Assembly (NCBI GenBank): GCA_910575605.1
Contig: CAJTEW010000003.1
Span: 186,001-250,000 of the forward strand
Origin: Lachnospiraceae bacterium
GTDB lineage: Bacteria > Bacillota > Clostridia > Lachnospirales > Lachnospiraceae
DNA length: 64,000 nucleotides
Direction of reading: 5' to 3'
Notes under the pieces: generated by a model
What the model saw: only the letters and a program-made list of their open reading frames with translations
The model's database searches: none
What the model was told of the DNA's origin: nothing
Shown here: positions 26,197 to 34,279 of the stretch, piece by piece
Layout of the letters: each line of letters opens with the position of its first letter
How positions within the stretch are numbered: position 1 is the stretch's first letter
Program-made: the position numbers and the translations under genes

Positions 26197-27597
26197 ATGG
26201 GAAATGTACAGATGTTGTTACGGCAGCACGTAGGGGCACCGTGCACAGCGATTGTTAAAGCCGGTGATGAAGTGAAAAAGGGTACGCTGATTGCAACGCC
26301 GGCAGGACTTGGGGCGAATATTTTTTCAAGTGTGTACGGAACAGTGGCTGAGGTTACAGAGGACCGTATTATTATTGAGCCTGCAGATGAGCAGCCAAAG
26401 GAGTTTGTGCCGATTGATGTACCGGAGGATGCCAGCAAGCTTGATATGGTCAAAGCAGCAGGAATTGTTGGTATGGGAGGGGCAGGCTTCCCTACAGGAG
26501 TTAAGCTTAGTATTAATTTGAAGGAGACTCCCATGGGAGAACTGGATCCGGAGATTAACCCAGAGCTTCCGGCGGATTTCAAGCTGGAGCACGGATACAT
26601 TCTCATTAATGTAGCAGAGTGTGAGCCGGGCTTGGAACATAATATCAGACAGATTGAAGAGCAGTGCGATAAAGTAATCCGCGGTGTAAAATACTGTATG
26701 GAGATTACAAATGCAGATAAAGCAATTTTTGCAATTAAGAAGAAGAATCAGAAGGCAGTTAAGATTCTTCAGAAGGCGCTGGAGGGTGAGGCTGATATTT
26801 CTATGCACCTTCTGCCGGATATTTATCCGATGGGAGAGGAACGTGCAGTGGTAAGAGAGTGTCTTGGAGTGAATCTTACAACGATGCAGCTTCCGTCAGC
26901 GGCAAGGTCTGTTGTTGTTAACCTTGAGACAGCAGCGAAGATTGCAGAGGCTGTGGATGAGAAGAAGCCCTGTATCACGAAGAATCTGACTGTCCGTGGT
27001 AAGCTTAATGGTGGTAATGCAGCTCATGTATTTATGGATGTTCCGGTAGGAGTAAGCGTTGGGGAACTCATTGAGAGAGCCGGAGGCATCGACGGAGTGT
27101 ACGGTGAGATTATTATGGGCGGAGCTTTCACCGGAAAGTCTACAAAGTTTGACGAGCCGATTACGAAGACGACGGGCGGCATTCTTGTAACGGTTGAGTT
27201 CCCGGATCTTCACGGCGCCAATGTAGGGCTTCTTGTATGCGCCTGCGGCGGCAGCGAGGAGCGTATGCGTGAAATTGCAGAAAAGATGAATGGGAAGGTC
27301 GTATCCGTATGCAGATGCAAGCAGGCTATTGAAAATAAGCCGGGTGCGCCGCTTAAGTGTTTAAGACCGGGAAATTGTCCGGGACAGGTTAAGAACAATA
27401 TGCAGTTTAAGAAGGATAAATGTGAATACATTATCATCGGAAACTGCTCTGACTGCTCTAACACCGTTATGGCTTCCGGTCCGAAGATGGGCCTTAAGGT
27501 ATTCCATCAGACAGACCATGTAATGAGAACTGTAGGCCATGCTCTTTACAGAACCTTAAAGGTATCAAAGCAGGTAAGCCAGGACATTGATTTTTAG
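26197..27597 (+). CDS. prdC: Proline reductase-associated electron transfer protein, RnfC-like
   Basis: A 466-residue RnfC-related protein thought to pass electrons from NADH or a membrane complex to proline reductase. GIVGMGGAGFPTGVKL is the RnfC/NuoF-like nucleotide/flavin-binding motif. The last third is cysteine-rich (CACGG, CRCKQ, CLRPGNCPG, NCSDCSN). C348-A-C350 falls where some clostridial PrdC proteins carry selenocysteine; here the codon is TGC and the frame is uninterrupted. The ATG at 26197 has AAGGAG 9 bases ahead, better than the upstream TTG or ATG. A 139-bp gap separates it from prdA. Confidence 0.9.
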   Translation: MGNVQMLLRQHVGAPCTAIVKAGDEVKKGTLIATPAGLGANIFSSVYGTVAEVTEDRIIIEPADEQPKEFVPIDVPEDASKLDMVKAAGIVGMGGAGFPTGVKLSINLKETPMGELDPEINPELPADFKLEHGYILINVAECEPGLEHNIRQIEEQCDKVIRGVKYCMEITNADKAIFAIKKKNQKAVKILQKALEGEADISMHLLPDIYPMGEERAVVRECLGVNLTTMQLPSAARSVVVNLETAAKIAEAVDEKKPCITKNLTVRGKLNGGNAAHVFMDVPVGVSVGELIERAGGIDGVYGEIIMGGAFTGKSTKFDEPITKTTGGILVTVEFPDLHGANVGLLVCACGGSEERMREIAEKMNGKVVSVCRCKQAIENKPGAPLKCLRPGNCPGQVKNNMQFKKDKCEYIIIGNCSDCSNTVMASGPKMGLKVFHQTDHVMRTVGHALYRTLKVSKQVSQDIDF

Positions 27598-27736
27598 TAA
27601 ATAATTAGTTGTTGGTATTACTGTCCGCAGGCGGTAAGCTGCAGGAGACCCCCGATTCTCTTGCTGGGGAGAGATATTTTATTCCGGCTGCGGCTGTATA
27701 TATAATAAGCAAAACCAAACAAGGAGGGAAAACAAT
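27598..27736 (+). other. prdC-prdA gap, no regulator gene
   Basis: A 139-bp spacer with GC-rich short complementary stretches (around 27635-27700) and the strong prdA ribosome site AAGGAGGG. In C. difficile-type loci the activator gene prdR lies in this area; no such gene is present here. Confidence 0.4.
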
Positions 27737-29581
27737 ATGTCAATCACAGCTGAAACAGCGAAAGCTCATGCTCATGATCCGGCGGTATTATGTTGTAGAG
27801 CCGAGGGCGGCATTACAATTGAACCGGCTAATCTGGAAGATCCGGCAATCTTTGATGATCTGGTAGATTCAGGGTTATTAAACCTTGACGGCTGTCTCAC
27901 CATTGAGGAGGTATTAGGAGCAAAACTTTTAAAAACATGTGATTCACTCTGCCCGCTTACAGCAGATGTAGTTGAAGGAGCAAAGGCGCCGAGTGCACCA
28001 GCAGAAGCGGCACCAGCAGAGGAGGAAGTAAAAGAGGCAGTACCGGCGCCTGTAGCAGCACCGGCAGCAGGCGGAATATTAAAGATTCACATCGGAGAGG
28101 GCAAGGATATTGACCTTGAGATTCCGGTTGGAGCACTGGGTGGAGGCGGTGCAGCAGTTGCAGAAGTGCCGCAGACAGCAGTGGCGTCAGTAGCAGCACC
28201 AGCTGAAGAAGCAAAAGAAGAGAAGGTTGTAAGGACCTTAACAAGAAAACATTTTAATATTACAGAGGTTAAGAGAGGACCGGAGACAAAGATTGAAGGG
28301 ACAACTCTTTACATCCGCGAAGGTATTGAGGCAGAAGTGATTGATAATCAGGAGCTTGTAAAAGATTTCCATCTGGAAATTATTACACCTGATTTATATC
28401 ATACCTATTCCGAGACGATTATGGACGTACAGCCAATCGCTACAAAAGAGGGCGATGATGACATTGGAACAGGTGTTACAAGAGTACTTGACGGCGTTGT
28501 TATGATGCTGACAGGTGTTGACGAGGGCGGAGTTCAGATCGGTGAGTTCGGTTCCTCTGAAGGATATCTTGATGAGAACATTATGTGGGGACGTCCGGGA
28601 TGTCCTGACAAAGGCGAGATTTTCATCAAAGGTAATATCGTAGTTCAGGAAAAGACAAATATGGAGCGCCGCGGACCTATGGCTGCGCATACAGCATTTG
28701 ATATTATCACACAGGAAATTCGTGAAGTGATGAAGAAGCTTGACGACAGTCTTGTTACAGAGACACAGGAGCTTAAGCAGGTTCGCCGTCCTGGCAAGAA
28801 GAAAGTTGTAATCGTTAAGGAGATTATGGGACAGGGAGCTATGCATGATAATTTCATTCTTCCTGTAGAGCCTGTAGGTGTTCTTGGCGCAAGAGCAAAC
28901 GTTGACCTTGGAAATGTTCCGGTATGTGTATCACCGCTTGAGGTTCTTGATGGATGTATCCATGCACTTACCTGTATCGGACCTGCATCGAAAGAGATGT
29001 CCAGACATTACTGGAGAGAGCCATTGGTTCTTGAAGCTCTTCATGATGAGGAAGTTGACCTTTGCGGCGTTGTATTTGTAGGTTCTCCGCAGATTAACGC
29101 AGAGAAGTTCTATGTATCCAAACGTGTAGGACACACCGTAGAGATGATGGACGCAGACGGAGCTTTTGTTACAACAGAAGGCTTTGGAAATAACCATATC
29201 GATTTTGCAAGCCACATTGAGCAGATTGGTATGAGAGGAATTCCGGTAGTCGGCATGTCCTATTGTGCAGTTCAGGGAGCACTTGTTGTTGGTAACAAGT
29301 ACATGCAGTACATGGTTGATAATAACAAGTCCGAATCCGGTATTGAAAATGAAGTACTTGGATGTAATACACTTTGTCCAGAGGATGCAGTACGTGCGAT
29401 TGCTATGCTTAAGACAGCTATGGCAGGAGAGGATGTAAAGGCAGCTGAAAGAAAGTGGAATCCAAACGTGAAGTCTACAAACGTTGAATTAATCGAAGCT
29501 GCATATGACAGAAAGATTGCCCTTGAGGAAAATGAGCAGTCTCTGCCAATGAGCCAGAAGCGTAAAGAGAAATACGATTAA
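27737..29581 (+). CDS. prdA: D-proline reductase proprotein PrdA (self-cleaving pyruvoyl subunit)
   Basis: A 614-residue precursor of the D-proline reductase pyruvoyl subunits, which reductively open D-proline to 5-aminovalerate together with PrdB. The N-terminal domain is followed by an Ala/Pro/Glu-rich linker (about 88-165). The expected autocleavage site is T412-C413 in ALTCIGPASKEM; the cysteine becomes the pyruvoyl group. Cleavage there would give pieces of roughly 45 and 22 kDa, matching the sizes known for the Acetoanaerobium (C. sticklandii) enzyme. The ribosome site is AAGGAGGG. Confidence 0.95.
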   Translation: MSITAETAKAHAHDPAVLCCRAEGGITIEPANLEDPAIFDDLVDSGLLNLDGCLTIEEVLGAKLLKTCDSLCPLTADVVEGAKAPSAPAEAAPAEEEVKEAVPAPVAAPAAGGILKIHIGEGKDIDLEIPVGALGGGGAAVAEVPQTAVASVAAPAEEAKEEKVVRTLTRKHFNITEVKRGPETKIEGTTLYIREGIEAEVIDNQELVKDFHLEIITPDLYHTYSETIMDVQPIATKEGDDDIGTGVTRVLDGVVMMLTGVDEGGVQIGEFGSSEGYLDENIMWGRPGCPDKGEIFIKGNIVVQEKTNMERRGPMAAHTAFDIITQEIREVMKKLDDSLVTETQELKQVRRPGKKKVVIVKEIMGQGAMHDNFILPVEPVGVLGARANVDLGNVPVCVSPLEVLDGCIHALTCIGPASKEMSRHYWREPLVLEALHDEEVDLCGVVFVGSPQINAEKFYVSKRVGHTVEMMDADGAFVTTEGFGNNHIDFASHIEQIGMRGIPVVGMSYCAVQGALVVGNKYMQYMVDNNKSESGIENEVLGCNTLCPEDAVRAIAMLKTAMAGEDVKAAERKWNPNVKSTNVELIEAAYDRKIALEENEQSLPMSQKRKEKYD

Positions 29582-29596
29582 TCAGGTGCTACCCGA

Positions 29597-29893
29597 ATGA
29601 ATGACGAACGTTTGAAATATGGCGGAAAAATCATCTATATGGAAGGGGTTATCGTGGCGGTTGATGACTGCAGTATCAGCATTGACTTGAAAGGCCGTCT
29701 GGGCTTTTTTAAAGCTCCGAAGAGGATGTTTATCTGCGATACAGAACCGAAGGTGGGACAGGAGGTTGGTTTTAACATGAGCTTTCCGGAACAGCTTGGA
29801 CCAAAGATAAATGATAAGTACGTCAGCAACATTGAAAAAGAACGGCGCAAACAAGAAGAGATGCGTAAGCGTTTGGATAATAAGGAGGTCTAA
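29597..29893 (+). CDS. Small proline-reductase-locus protein (CBO2463/CBO2479 type)
   Basis: A 98-residue basic protein between prdA and prdB, 15 bases after prdA and 2 bases before prdB. It starts with a beta-rich segment (IIYMEGVIVAVDDCSISIDLKGRLGFFKAPKRMFI) that looks like a small barrel, then a charged helical tail (NIEKERRKQEEMRKRL). It matches what I recall as the CBO2463/CBO2479 domain family of proline-reductase loci. Function is unknown; a role in assembly or maturation of PrdA/PrdB is a guess from position. Confidence 0.7.
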   Translation: MNDERLKYGGKIIYMEGVIVAVDDCSISIDLKGRLGFFKAPKRMFICDTEPKVGQEVGFNMSFPEQLGPKINDKYVSNIEKERRKQEEMRKRLDNKEV

Positions 29894-29895
29894 AA

Positions 29896-30621
29896 ATGAG
29901 TTTAACGGTTGTTAAAGGTTTACAATCAGAGATATTCGTTCCTATTACTCCACCGTCTGTATGGACTCCTGTAACAAAAGAGCTTAAAGATATGTCTATT
30001 GCTCTTGCTACGGCAGCAGGTGTTCACAAGAAGGATCAGGAAAGATTTAATCTTGCCGGTGATTTCACATGGAGAAAGATAGAGAATACAACACCATCAA
30101 GCGAATTGATGGTATCCCACGGCGGATATGATAACAGTGATGTTAACAAGGACATCAACTGCATGTTCCCAATTGACAGAATTCATGAACTCGCAGCAGA
30201 AGGATTTATAAGAGCATGTGCTCCTGTACATGCAGGGTTCATGGGCGGCGGTGGAAACCAGGAGAAATTTAAAGGTGAAACCGGACCGGCTATTGCACAG
30301 ATGTTTAAGGAAGAGGATGTTGACGCAGTAGTTCTCACCGCTGGCTGAGGAACCTGCCACCGCTCTGCAGTATTGGTGCAGAGAGCGATTGAAGAAGCTG
30401 GAATTCCTACAATTATTATTGCAGCTCTTCCGCCGGTTGTACGTCAGACCGGTACTCCTCGTGCAGTTGCTCCGCTCGTTCCTATGGGCGCGAACGCAGG
30501 TGGACCGCACAATGTTGAACAGCAGACACAGATTGTAAAGGCAACTCTTGAGCAGTTAATGGAAATCCAGACACCTGGAAAGATTGTTCCGCTGCCATTT
30601 GAGTATGTAGCTAAAATCTAG
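29896..30621 (+). CDS. prdB: D-proline reductase selenoprotein subunit PrdB (in-frame UGA)
   Basis: PrdB is the selenocysteine-containing 26-kDa subunit of D-proline reductase. Codon 151 is TGA (30346-30348) in VVLTAG-Sec-GTCHRSA, giving a Sec-x-x-Cys redox motif (U151, C154); the known enzyme has Sec near position 152. Reading through gives 241 residues ending at TAG 30619. The two halves are in the same frame with a SECIS hairpin after the UGA, so this is not a broken gene. The ribosome site is AAGGAGGTC, overlapping the end of the previous gene. Confidence 0.96.
30346..30383 (+). promoter_or_regulatory. Bacterial SECIS element of prdB
   Basis: UGA at 30346-30348; CTCTGCA (30363-30369) and TGCAGAG (30377-30383) form a perfect 7-bp stem, loop GTATTGG starting with G, 21 nt after the UGA. 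A CG/CG extension below has a small bulge. Confidence 0.8.
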
Positions 30622-30630
30622 CAGGAGTAT

Positions 30631-30662
30631 AAAGGGCAGATGTTTTTCATCTGTCCTTTTTT
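30631..30662 (+). terminator. Terminator or attenuator between prdB and prdD
   Basis: Arms 30631-30642 and 30648-30659 (12 bp, one G-U), 5-nt T loop and a run of T residues. prdD starts 43 bp later without a clear promoter, so partial read-through would set lower PrdD/PrdE levels. Confidence 0.75.
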
Positions 30663-30704
30663 ATCACATAGAAAGCTTTAAATAAATACGGAGGTGAAAA
30701 TAGA

Positions 30705-31472
30705 TTGGCTGATGAAGTTAAAGATTTGAGGCGTCTGGTAATAAAATCCTTTCATATGACAGATATTGCGTGGGGTGAACATAATGATATTACTGTCGAC
30801 GGGCATATGACCGTAAGCAAGGAAATGTTAAAACAGCTTACTGCCGAAGAGGAATATATTGAGAACATTGATATACAGCTTATCAGGCCTGGCGACCATG
30901 ACAGATGGACTAATACAATTATGGATATTATTCCTATTTCCACAAAGGTGCTTGGAAAAATCGGTGATGGCATTACACACACAATCACAGGGGTGTACGT
31001 AATGCTTACGGGCGTGGATGTGAATGGCAAGCAGTGCCATGAGTTTGGTTCCTCTGAAGGAAATTTGAAAGAACAGTTATATCTGAACCGTGCAGGCACT
31101 CCGGGAGATAATGATTACATTATTTCATTTGATGTAACGCTTGCAGTAGGTATGGGACAGGAGCGGCCGGGCCCTACTGCGGCACACAGAGCATGCGACA
31201 AGTTTGTCCAGAGCTACCGTGATAAACTTAAGAAATTTAAAGGTGAAAAGTGTACAGAGCGTCATGAGTATCATGATATTGTAAGACCGGGAAAAAAGCG
31301 TGTCCTGATTATTAAGCAGGTAGCGGGACAGGGCGCAATGTATGATACACATTTCTTCTCGAATGAACCGTCCGGGGTCGAAGGCGGGCGTTCAATTATA
31401 GATATGGGCAATATGCCCATTCTGGTAACTCCAAATGAATACAGAGACGGAATTATCCGTTCTATGCAGTAA
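30705..31472 (+). CDS. prdD: PrdD, homologue of the large PrdA fragment
   Basis: A 255-residue protein aligning with PrdA residues about 165-412: shared segments are IMDIIPIS (PrdA IMDVQPIA), VYVMLTGVD, EFGSSEG, RPGPTAAH, VRPGKKRV and QVAGQGAMYD. It ends where PrdA is cleaved. The start is TTG at 30705, with GGAGGTGA 6 bases ahead. Its role is unsettled in the literature I know; it is not required for the basic PrdA/PrdB reaction. Together with PrdE it forms a split PrdA paralogue. Confidence 0.9.
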   Translation: MADEVKDLRRLVIKSFHMTDIAWGEHNDITVDGHMTVSKEMLKQLTAEEEYIENIDIQLIRPGDHDRWTNTIMDIIPISTKVLGKIGDGITHTITGVYVMLTGVDVNGKQCHEFGSSEGNLKEQLYLNRAGTPGDNDYIISFDVTLAVGMGQERPGPTAAHRACDKFVQSYRDKLKKFKGEKCTERHEYHDIVRPGKKRVLIIKQVAGQGAMYDTHFFSNEPSGVEGGRSIIDMGNMPILVTPNEYRDGIIRSMQ

Positions 31473-31487
31473 GGAGGCAGTAGAAGT

Positions 31488-31964
31488 ATGGGAATAGGAC
31501 CATCAACAAAAGAAACAACATTACATCACTTCAGGGATCCGCTTCTGGATGTAGTATCAAAGGATACAGATCTTGATCTTATGGGAGTTCTGCTGGTAGG
31601 AACACCAGATGATAATAAGGATAAGATGCTGGTAGGAACACGTTCTGCGGTTTGGGCGGAGGCTATGCGGGCAGATGGAGTGATTATATCTTCTGACGGC
31701 TGGGGGAACAGCGATGTAGATTTTACAAATACATGCGAGCAGCTGGGAATTCGTGGAATTCCTGTTACAGGTCTTAATTTTAGCGGAACAGTGGCGCAGT
31801 TTGTTGTAACCAATGATTATCTTGATGGAATTGTAGATATTAATAAGAGTGCTGACGGTACGGAGACTAACGTAGTTGGGGAAAATAATATGGTGGAGCT
31901 GGACTGCTTGAAGGCTAAGGCGCTTTTAAAGCTTAAAATGCGCCAGAAGGATCAGACGCGGTAA
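31488..31964 (+). CDS. prdE: PrdE, homologue of the small PrdA fragment
   Basis: A 158-residue protein aligning with PrdA from the cleavage site to the end. It starts MGIGPSTKETT, opposite TCIGPASKEMS of PrdA, so a methionine-glycine replaces the pyruvoyl-forming cysteine region. DLMGVLLVGTP, SSDGWGNSDVDF and QLGIRGIPVTGL match the PrdA fragment. AAGGAGG lies between the prdD stop and this ATG. Lacking the cysteine it cannot form a pyruvoyl group in the same way. Confidence 0.9.
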   Translation: MGIGPSTKETTLHHFRDPLLDVVSKDTDLDLMGVLLVGTPDDNKDKMLVGTRSAVWAEAMRADGVIISSDGWGNSDVDFTNTCEQLGIRGIPVTGLNFSGTVAQFVVTNDYLDGIVDINKSADGTETNVVGENNMVELDCLKAKALLKLKMRQKDQTR

Positions 31965-32070
31965 ATAGAATACTTTAAAAGATTAAAGTGTAAAAGTGCC
32001 ATAAAGAGGCTTCGGAAAATACAGATTGTTCGGTGGATTGCATAAAATTTAACAATTTTTTTAAATTATA

Positions 32071-32099
32071 TTGACGGTCAAAAAAAGAAGTGCTATATT
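32071..32099 (+). promoter_or_regulatory. Strong orphan promoter downstream of prdE
   Basis: TTGACG (32071-32076), 17-bp spacer, TATATT (32094-32099), with no convincing coding gene behind it. Confidence 0.6.
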
Positions 32100-32105
32100 T
32101 AATGA

Positions 32106-32323
32106 GAATTAAGGTTGTTATTGCAGTTATGCTGCTGCCGGTCATTTCCCCCAAGAATGGCCTTGCGGCGGTGAACTCCAATTACTATATATTTCCTTTT
32201 TTTAAAGGAGCATTCCCCAGCTTTGTATATATAGACAAAACTGCAATGCAACGAGGAAAAACCTCTCAATGACATACCAAAAGGAAAAGCGCCACATGTA
32301 GAATGTGACGCTTTTCCTTTTTT
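32106..32323 (+). ncRNA. Candidate small RNA (rod-like, possibly 6S-like)
   Basis: A roughly 218-nt unit between a strong promoter and a strong terminator. Long-range pairing is visible: ATTGCAGTT near 32120 with AACTGCAAT near 32240, and CTATATAT near 32185 with ATATATAG near 32227, giving a rod with internal bubbles. That general shape is seen in 6S RNA, but I cannot confirm family membership. The alternative is a 57-codon leaderless ORF from ATG 32101; it has no ribosome site and an atypical composition. Confidence 0.4.
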
Positions 32324-32324
32324 T
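32279..32324 (+). terminator. Strong rho-independent terminator of the orphan unit
   Basis: Arms of about 18 bp (32279-32296 with 32303-32320), small loop, then T residues. The T-run merges into the 39-bp inverted repeat that follows. Confidence 0.85.
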
Positions 32325-32405
32325 GGGGACGGTGTAAAATTAAAAAGTGCCTGTCCCCACCCCACATGGGGACAGGCACTTTTTAATTTTACACCGTCCC
32401 CAAAA
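32321..32405. repeat. Perfect 39-bp inverted repeat, GGGGAC(A/G)GG family copy C
   Basis: Arms 32321-32359 and 32367-32405 are exact complements over 39 bp, with a 7-nt loop. Each arm contains GGGGACGG at its outer end and GGGGACAGG (as complement) at its inner end, the same words as copies at 5483 and 10179. It lies 8 bp from the end of the YcxB-like gene and so separates two convergent units. Confidence 0.9.
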
Positions 32406-32412
32406 GATCCTG

Positions 32413-32952
32413 CTATTTATCAAACGGTGGTGCAATAGGACCATGTGGGATTTCTGGATGTTTGTCAAGCATCCATCCTTTAAAGCTTTCCACGTCGCCC
32501 TCAATAAAGCATGCTTTATCAATCATAACACCTTCATTTCCTTCATTTGTTGACAGCTTAAAGTAGGATTTGGCCTCTTCGAGCTTCTTGATTTCAGACC
32601 ATTCTACCTTATTATTAATTTTTCCATTAATATATAAAGAAATATTCTTCTCACCAACAATTACCTTGCATGTCCAATTCTTTTCGTTAAAATATTTCTG
32701 CCGTGTAAGTCTGAAGGTTTTGTCAGCATGCATCCAATTAAAAAATACGCCTCTGTATACGGCGACAAATGTAAGAAAGGCCCCGATTGTCTGCCATCTT
32801 GTAGGAGCATTTACTTTATCAAAATAAATCCAGCCAAAAACTCCTGCAGCAAAAATGACACAATATACATAAAAAATAGGTAACTTCCAAAACTTGGGAG
32901 TTGCCCACTTATCATAACGTCTTCGGTCCATTACATATTCGTTTACAAACAT
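32413..32952 (-). CDS. YcxB-like membrane protein
   Basis: A 179-residue protein: two transmembrane helices (about 24-44 and 52-72) joined by a short loop, then a soluble beta-rich domain of about 100 residues with YINGKINNKVEWSEIKKLEE, typical of the YcxB-like (PH-like) C-terminal domain. The start at 32952 has GGAGAAAC ahead; an upstream extension lacks a ribosome site. No function is known for the family and the neighbours give no clue. Confidence 0.6.
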   Translation of the reverse strand: MFVNEYVMDRRRYDKWATPKFWKLPIFYVYCVIFAAGVFGWIYFDKVNAPTRWQTIGAFLTFVAVYRGVFFNWMHADKTFRLTRQKYFNEKNWTCKVIVGEKNISLYINGKINNKVEWSEIKKLEEAKSYFKLSTNEGNEGVMIDKACFIEGDVESFKGWMLDKHPEIPHGPIAPPFDK

Positions 32953-33010
32953 ATTAGTTTCTCCGTTTTTAATACTGATTTTTGCGAAAACATAAAAAGT
33001 GATATTATGA

Positions 33011-33056
33011 AAATTGTATAAATGGCTATCCCTTTGGACAGCCATTTATACAATTT
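33011..33056 (-). terminator. Terminator after the TauE/SafE-like gene
   Basis: Perfect 17-bp arms at 33011-33027 and 33040-33056 in the gap between the two minus-strand genes. Confidence 0.7.
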
Positions 33057-33092
33057 GAATATTAAATATAGGACAATAATTTAAATATAAAT

Positions 33093-33983
33093 TTAAGCTA
33101 TTCCAGCCTTCTTGTCTTTGTTGGCTGCACTAATTAAAGTATATGATGTCCATAACAGAACTACACAAATAAGATTAATCAACCAGAACATCGGCAGGTT
33201 TGTAATAAGTTTCCAAGCAATAAATACACCGATACATCCACCTAGAGCATTACCGATAGTGTGAGCCACATCATATCTATGCGTCTTGATAAACTCAATA
33301 GAGCATGCCGGCATCAGGCAGGCACAAGAACCCATAAATACTGGGAAGCAGGCCTGGCCGTCAACACCAAGCAGAAGGCATGTAGCCATACACGGTGCAT
33401 AAAGACCAAAACCAATGTCCATTAAAGCACCCCATAAAATATTAAGAACAGCAGCTACAATCAATTTCCAGCCGGTCAACCCAGTAGCTGTGCCTATGAT
33501 TCCGAAAGGTCCAAAACCAGTATTCTTACAGAGCATAATAAGTGCAAGAGGAATCATAATAAAACCAAGAGCATATCTGATCTTGTTGCGAGGCCATTTT
33601 GTTACGACTGTTGCAAATCCAAAAGATCCTACAGCAGCACATATGTACATAATCCATAAAAACATAGGATCACAGTCTACAGAAGCTGTGAAGATAAATG
33701 CTTCGAAAATAACCGGGAAAGTATCACCGATATTTAAAGTTCCCGGAATATCAATATCATCTATCTGGTTAAATAATTTGTACATAAATGTTGATGGTGC
33801 AAAAGAACCGCATCCAAGTGTGTCAAGGAAGTTTGCGATAATACCTACCGTAAAACCTGACGCCCACTGCTTCCCTGTAGCGTTTTTAAGACCATCCATA
33901 CGATTCTTAAGGATATCGACGATAAGCCCGATACCAGTTCCTGCTGCCAGGACACCAAATAAAACCTGAAGTGCTAATAACAT
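33093..33983 (-). CDS. TauE/SafE-like permease
   Basis: A 296-residue membrane protein with about eight hydrophobic segments and the internal similarity typical of the TauE/SafE (sulfite exporter-like) family. NFLDTLGCGSFAPST in the first half and ALMDIGFGLYAPCMAT in the second are the matching repeat motifs. It has several membrane cysteines (GSCACLMPACS). The ATG at 33983 has GGAGGG ahead and is preferred over a TTG five codons upstream. Substrate is unknown; anion export or uptake is typical of the family. It is not obviously linked to prd function. Confidence 0.8.
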   Translation of the reverse strand: MLLALQVLFGVLAAGTGIGLIVDILKNRMDGLKNATGKQWASGFTVGIIANFLDTLGCGSFAPSTFMYKLFNQIDDIDIPGTLNIGDTFPVIFEAFIFTASVDCDPMFLWIMYICAAVGSFGFATVVTKWPRNKIRYALGFIMIPLALIMLCKNTGFGPFGIIGTATGLTGWKLIVAAVLNILWGALMDIGFGLYAPCMATCLLLGVDGQACFPVFMGSCACLMPACSIEFIKTHRYDVAHTIGNALGGCIGVFIAWKLITNLPMFWLINLICVVLLWTSYTLISAANKDKKAGIA

Positions 33984-34279
33984 GTTTTTTCCCTCCAATT
34001 TCTAGATGTATATGATTACTATAACTCTCTTCAGAGACGACACCCCGATTTATCCTCTCTGATATAAATAAATTTATCATTATAGAGAGGAAAAGTCAAT
34101 AATTTCTTGTATGAAAATGGATGATTTGATTAATTTTTTTAAAAAATACTCCGAAAATATAGTGCACTTTGAATAAAAATGGGCTGAACTTATTGCAAAC
34201 ACAGGCTTTACAGCAGGGACAAAATTTTTGGCAAAAAGGATATTGTATATAAAAAAATACAATATTTGAAAGAAAAGGC
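33984..34279. other. AT-rich intergenic region left of the S10 promoter
   Basis: About 300 bp without a gene. A stem TCCTCTCT (34053-34060) / AGAGAGGA (34084-34091) with an AT-rich 23-nt loop lies upstream of the permease gene and overlaps a minus-strand TATAAT (34084-34079). It may be a regulatory site of the permease. Beyond that I see nothing recognisable up to the promoter at 34280. Confidence 0.35.

Noticed and set aside
27957-28244. Leucine-rich antisense reading frame in prdA
   Set aside because: It is the complement of the Ala/Pro/Glu-rich PrdA linker and has no start context.
30346-30348. prdB as a pseudogene split in two
   Set aside because: The TGA is the known PrdB Sec position and both parts are in one frame with a SECIS hairpin.
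30705-31964. prdD/prdE as a broken prdA copy
   Set aside because: Each gene has its own ribosome site and start, and the break matches the PrdA cleavage point, as in other prd loci.
32101-32272. Small protein of 57 codons downstream of prdE
   Set aside because: It would start only a few bases from or before the predicted transcription start, without a ribosome site; an RNA interpretation fits the promoter, pairing and terminator better. Not excluded.
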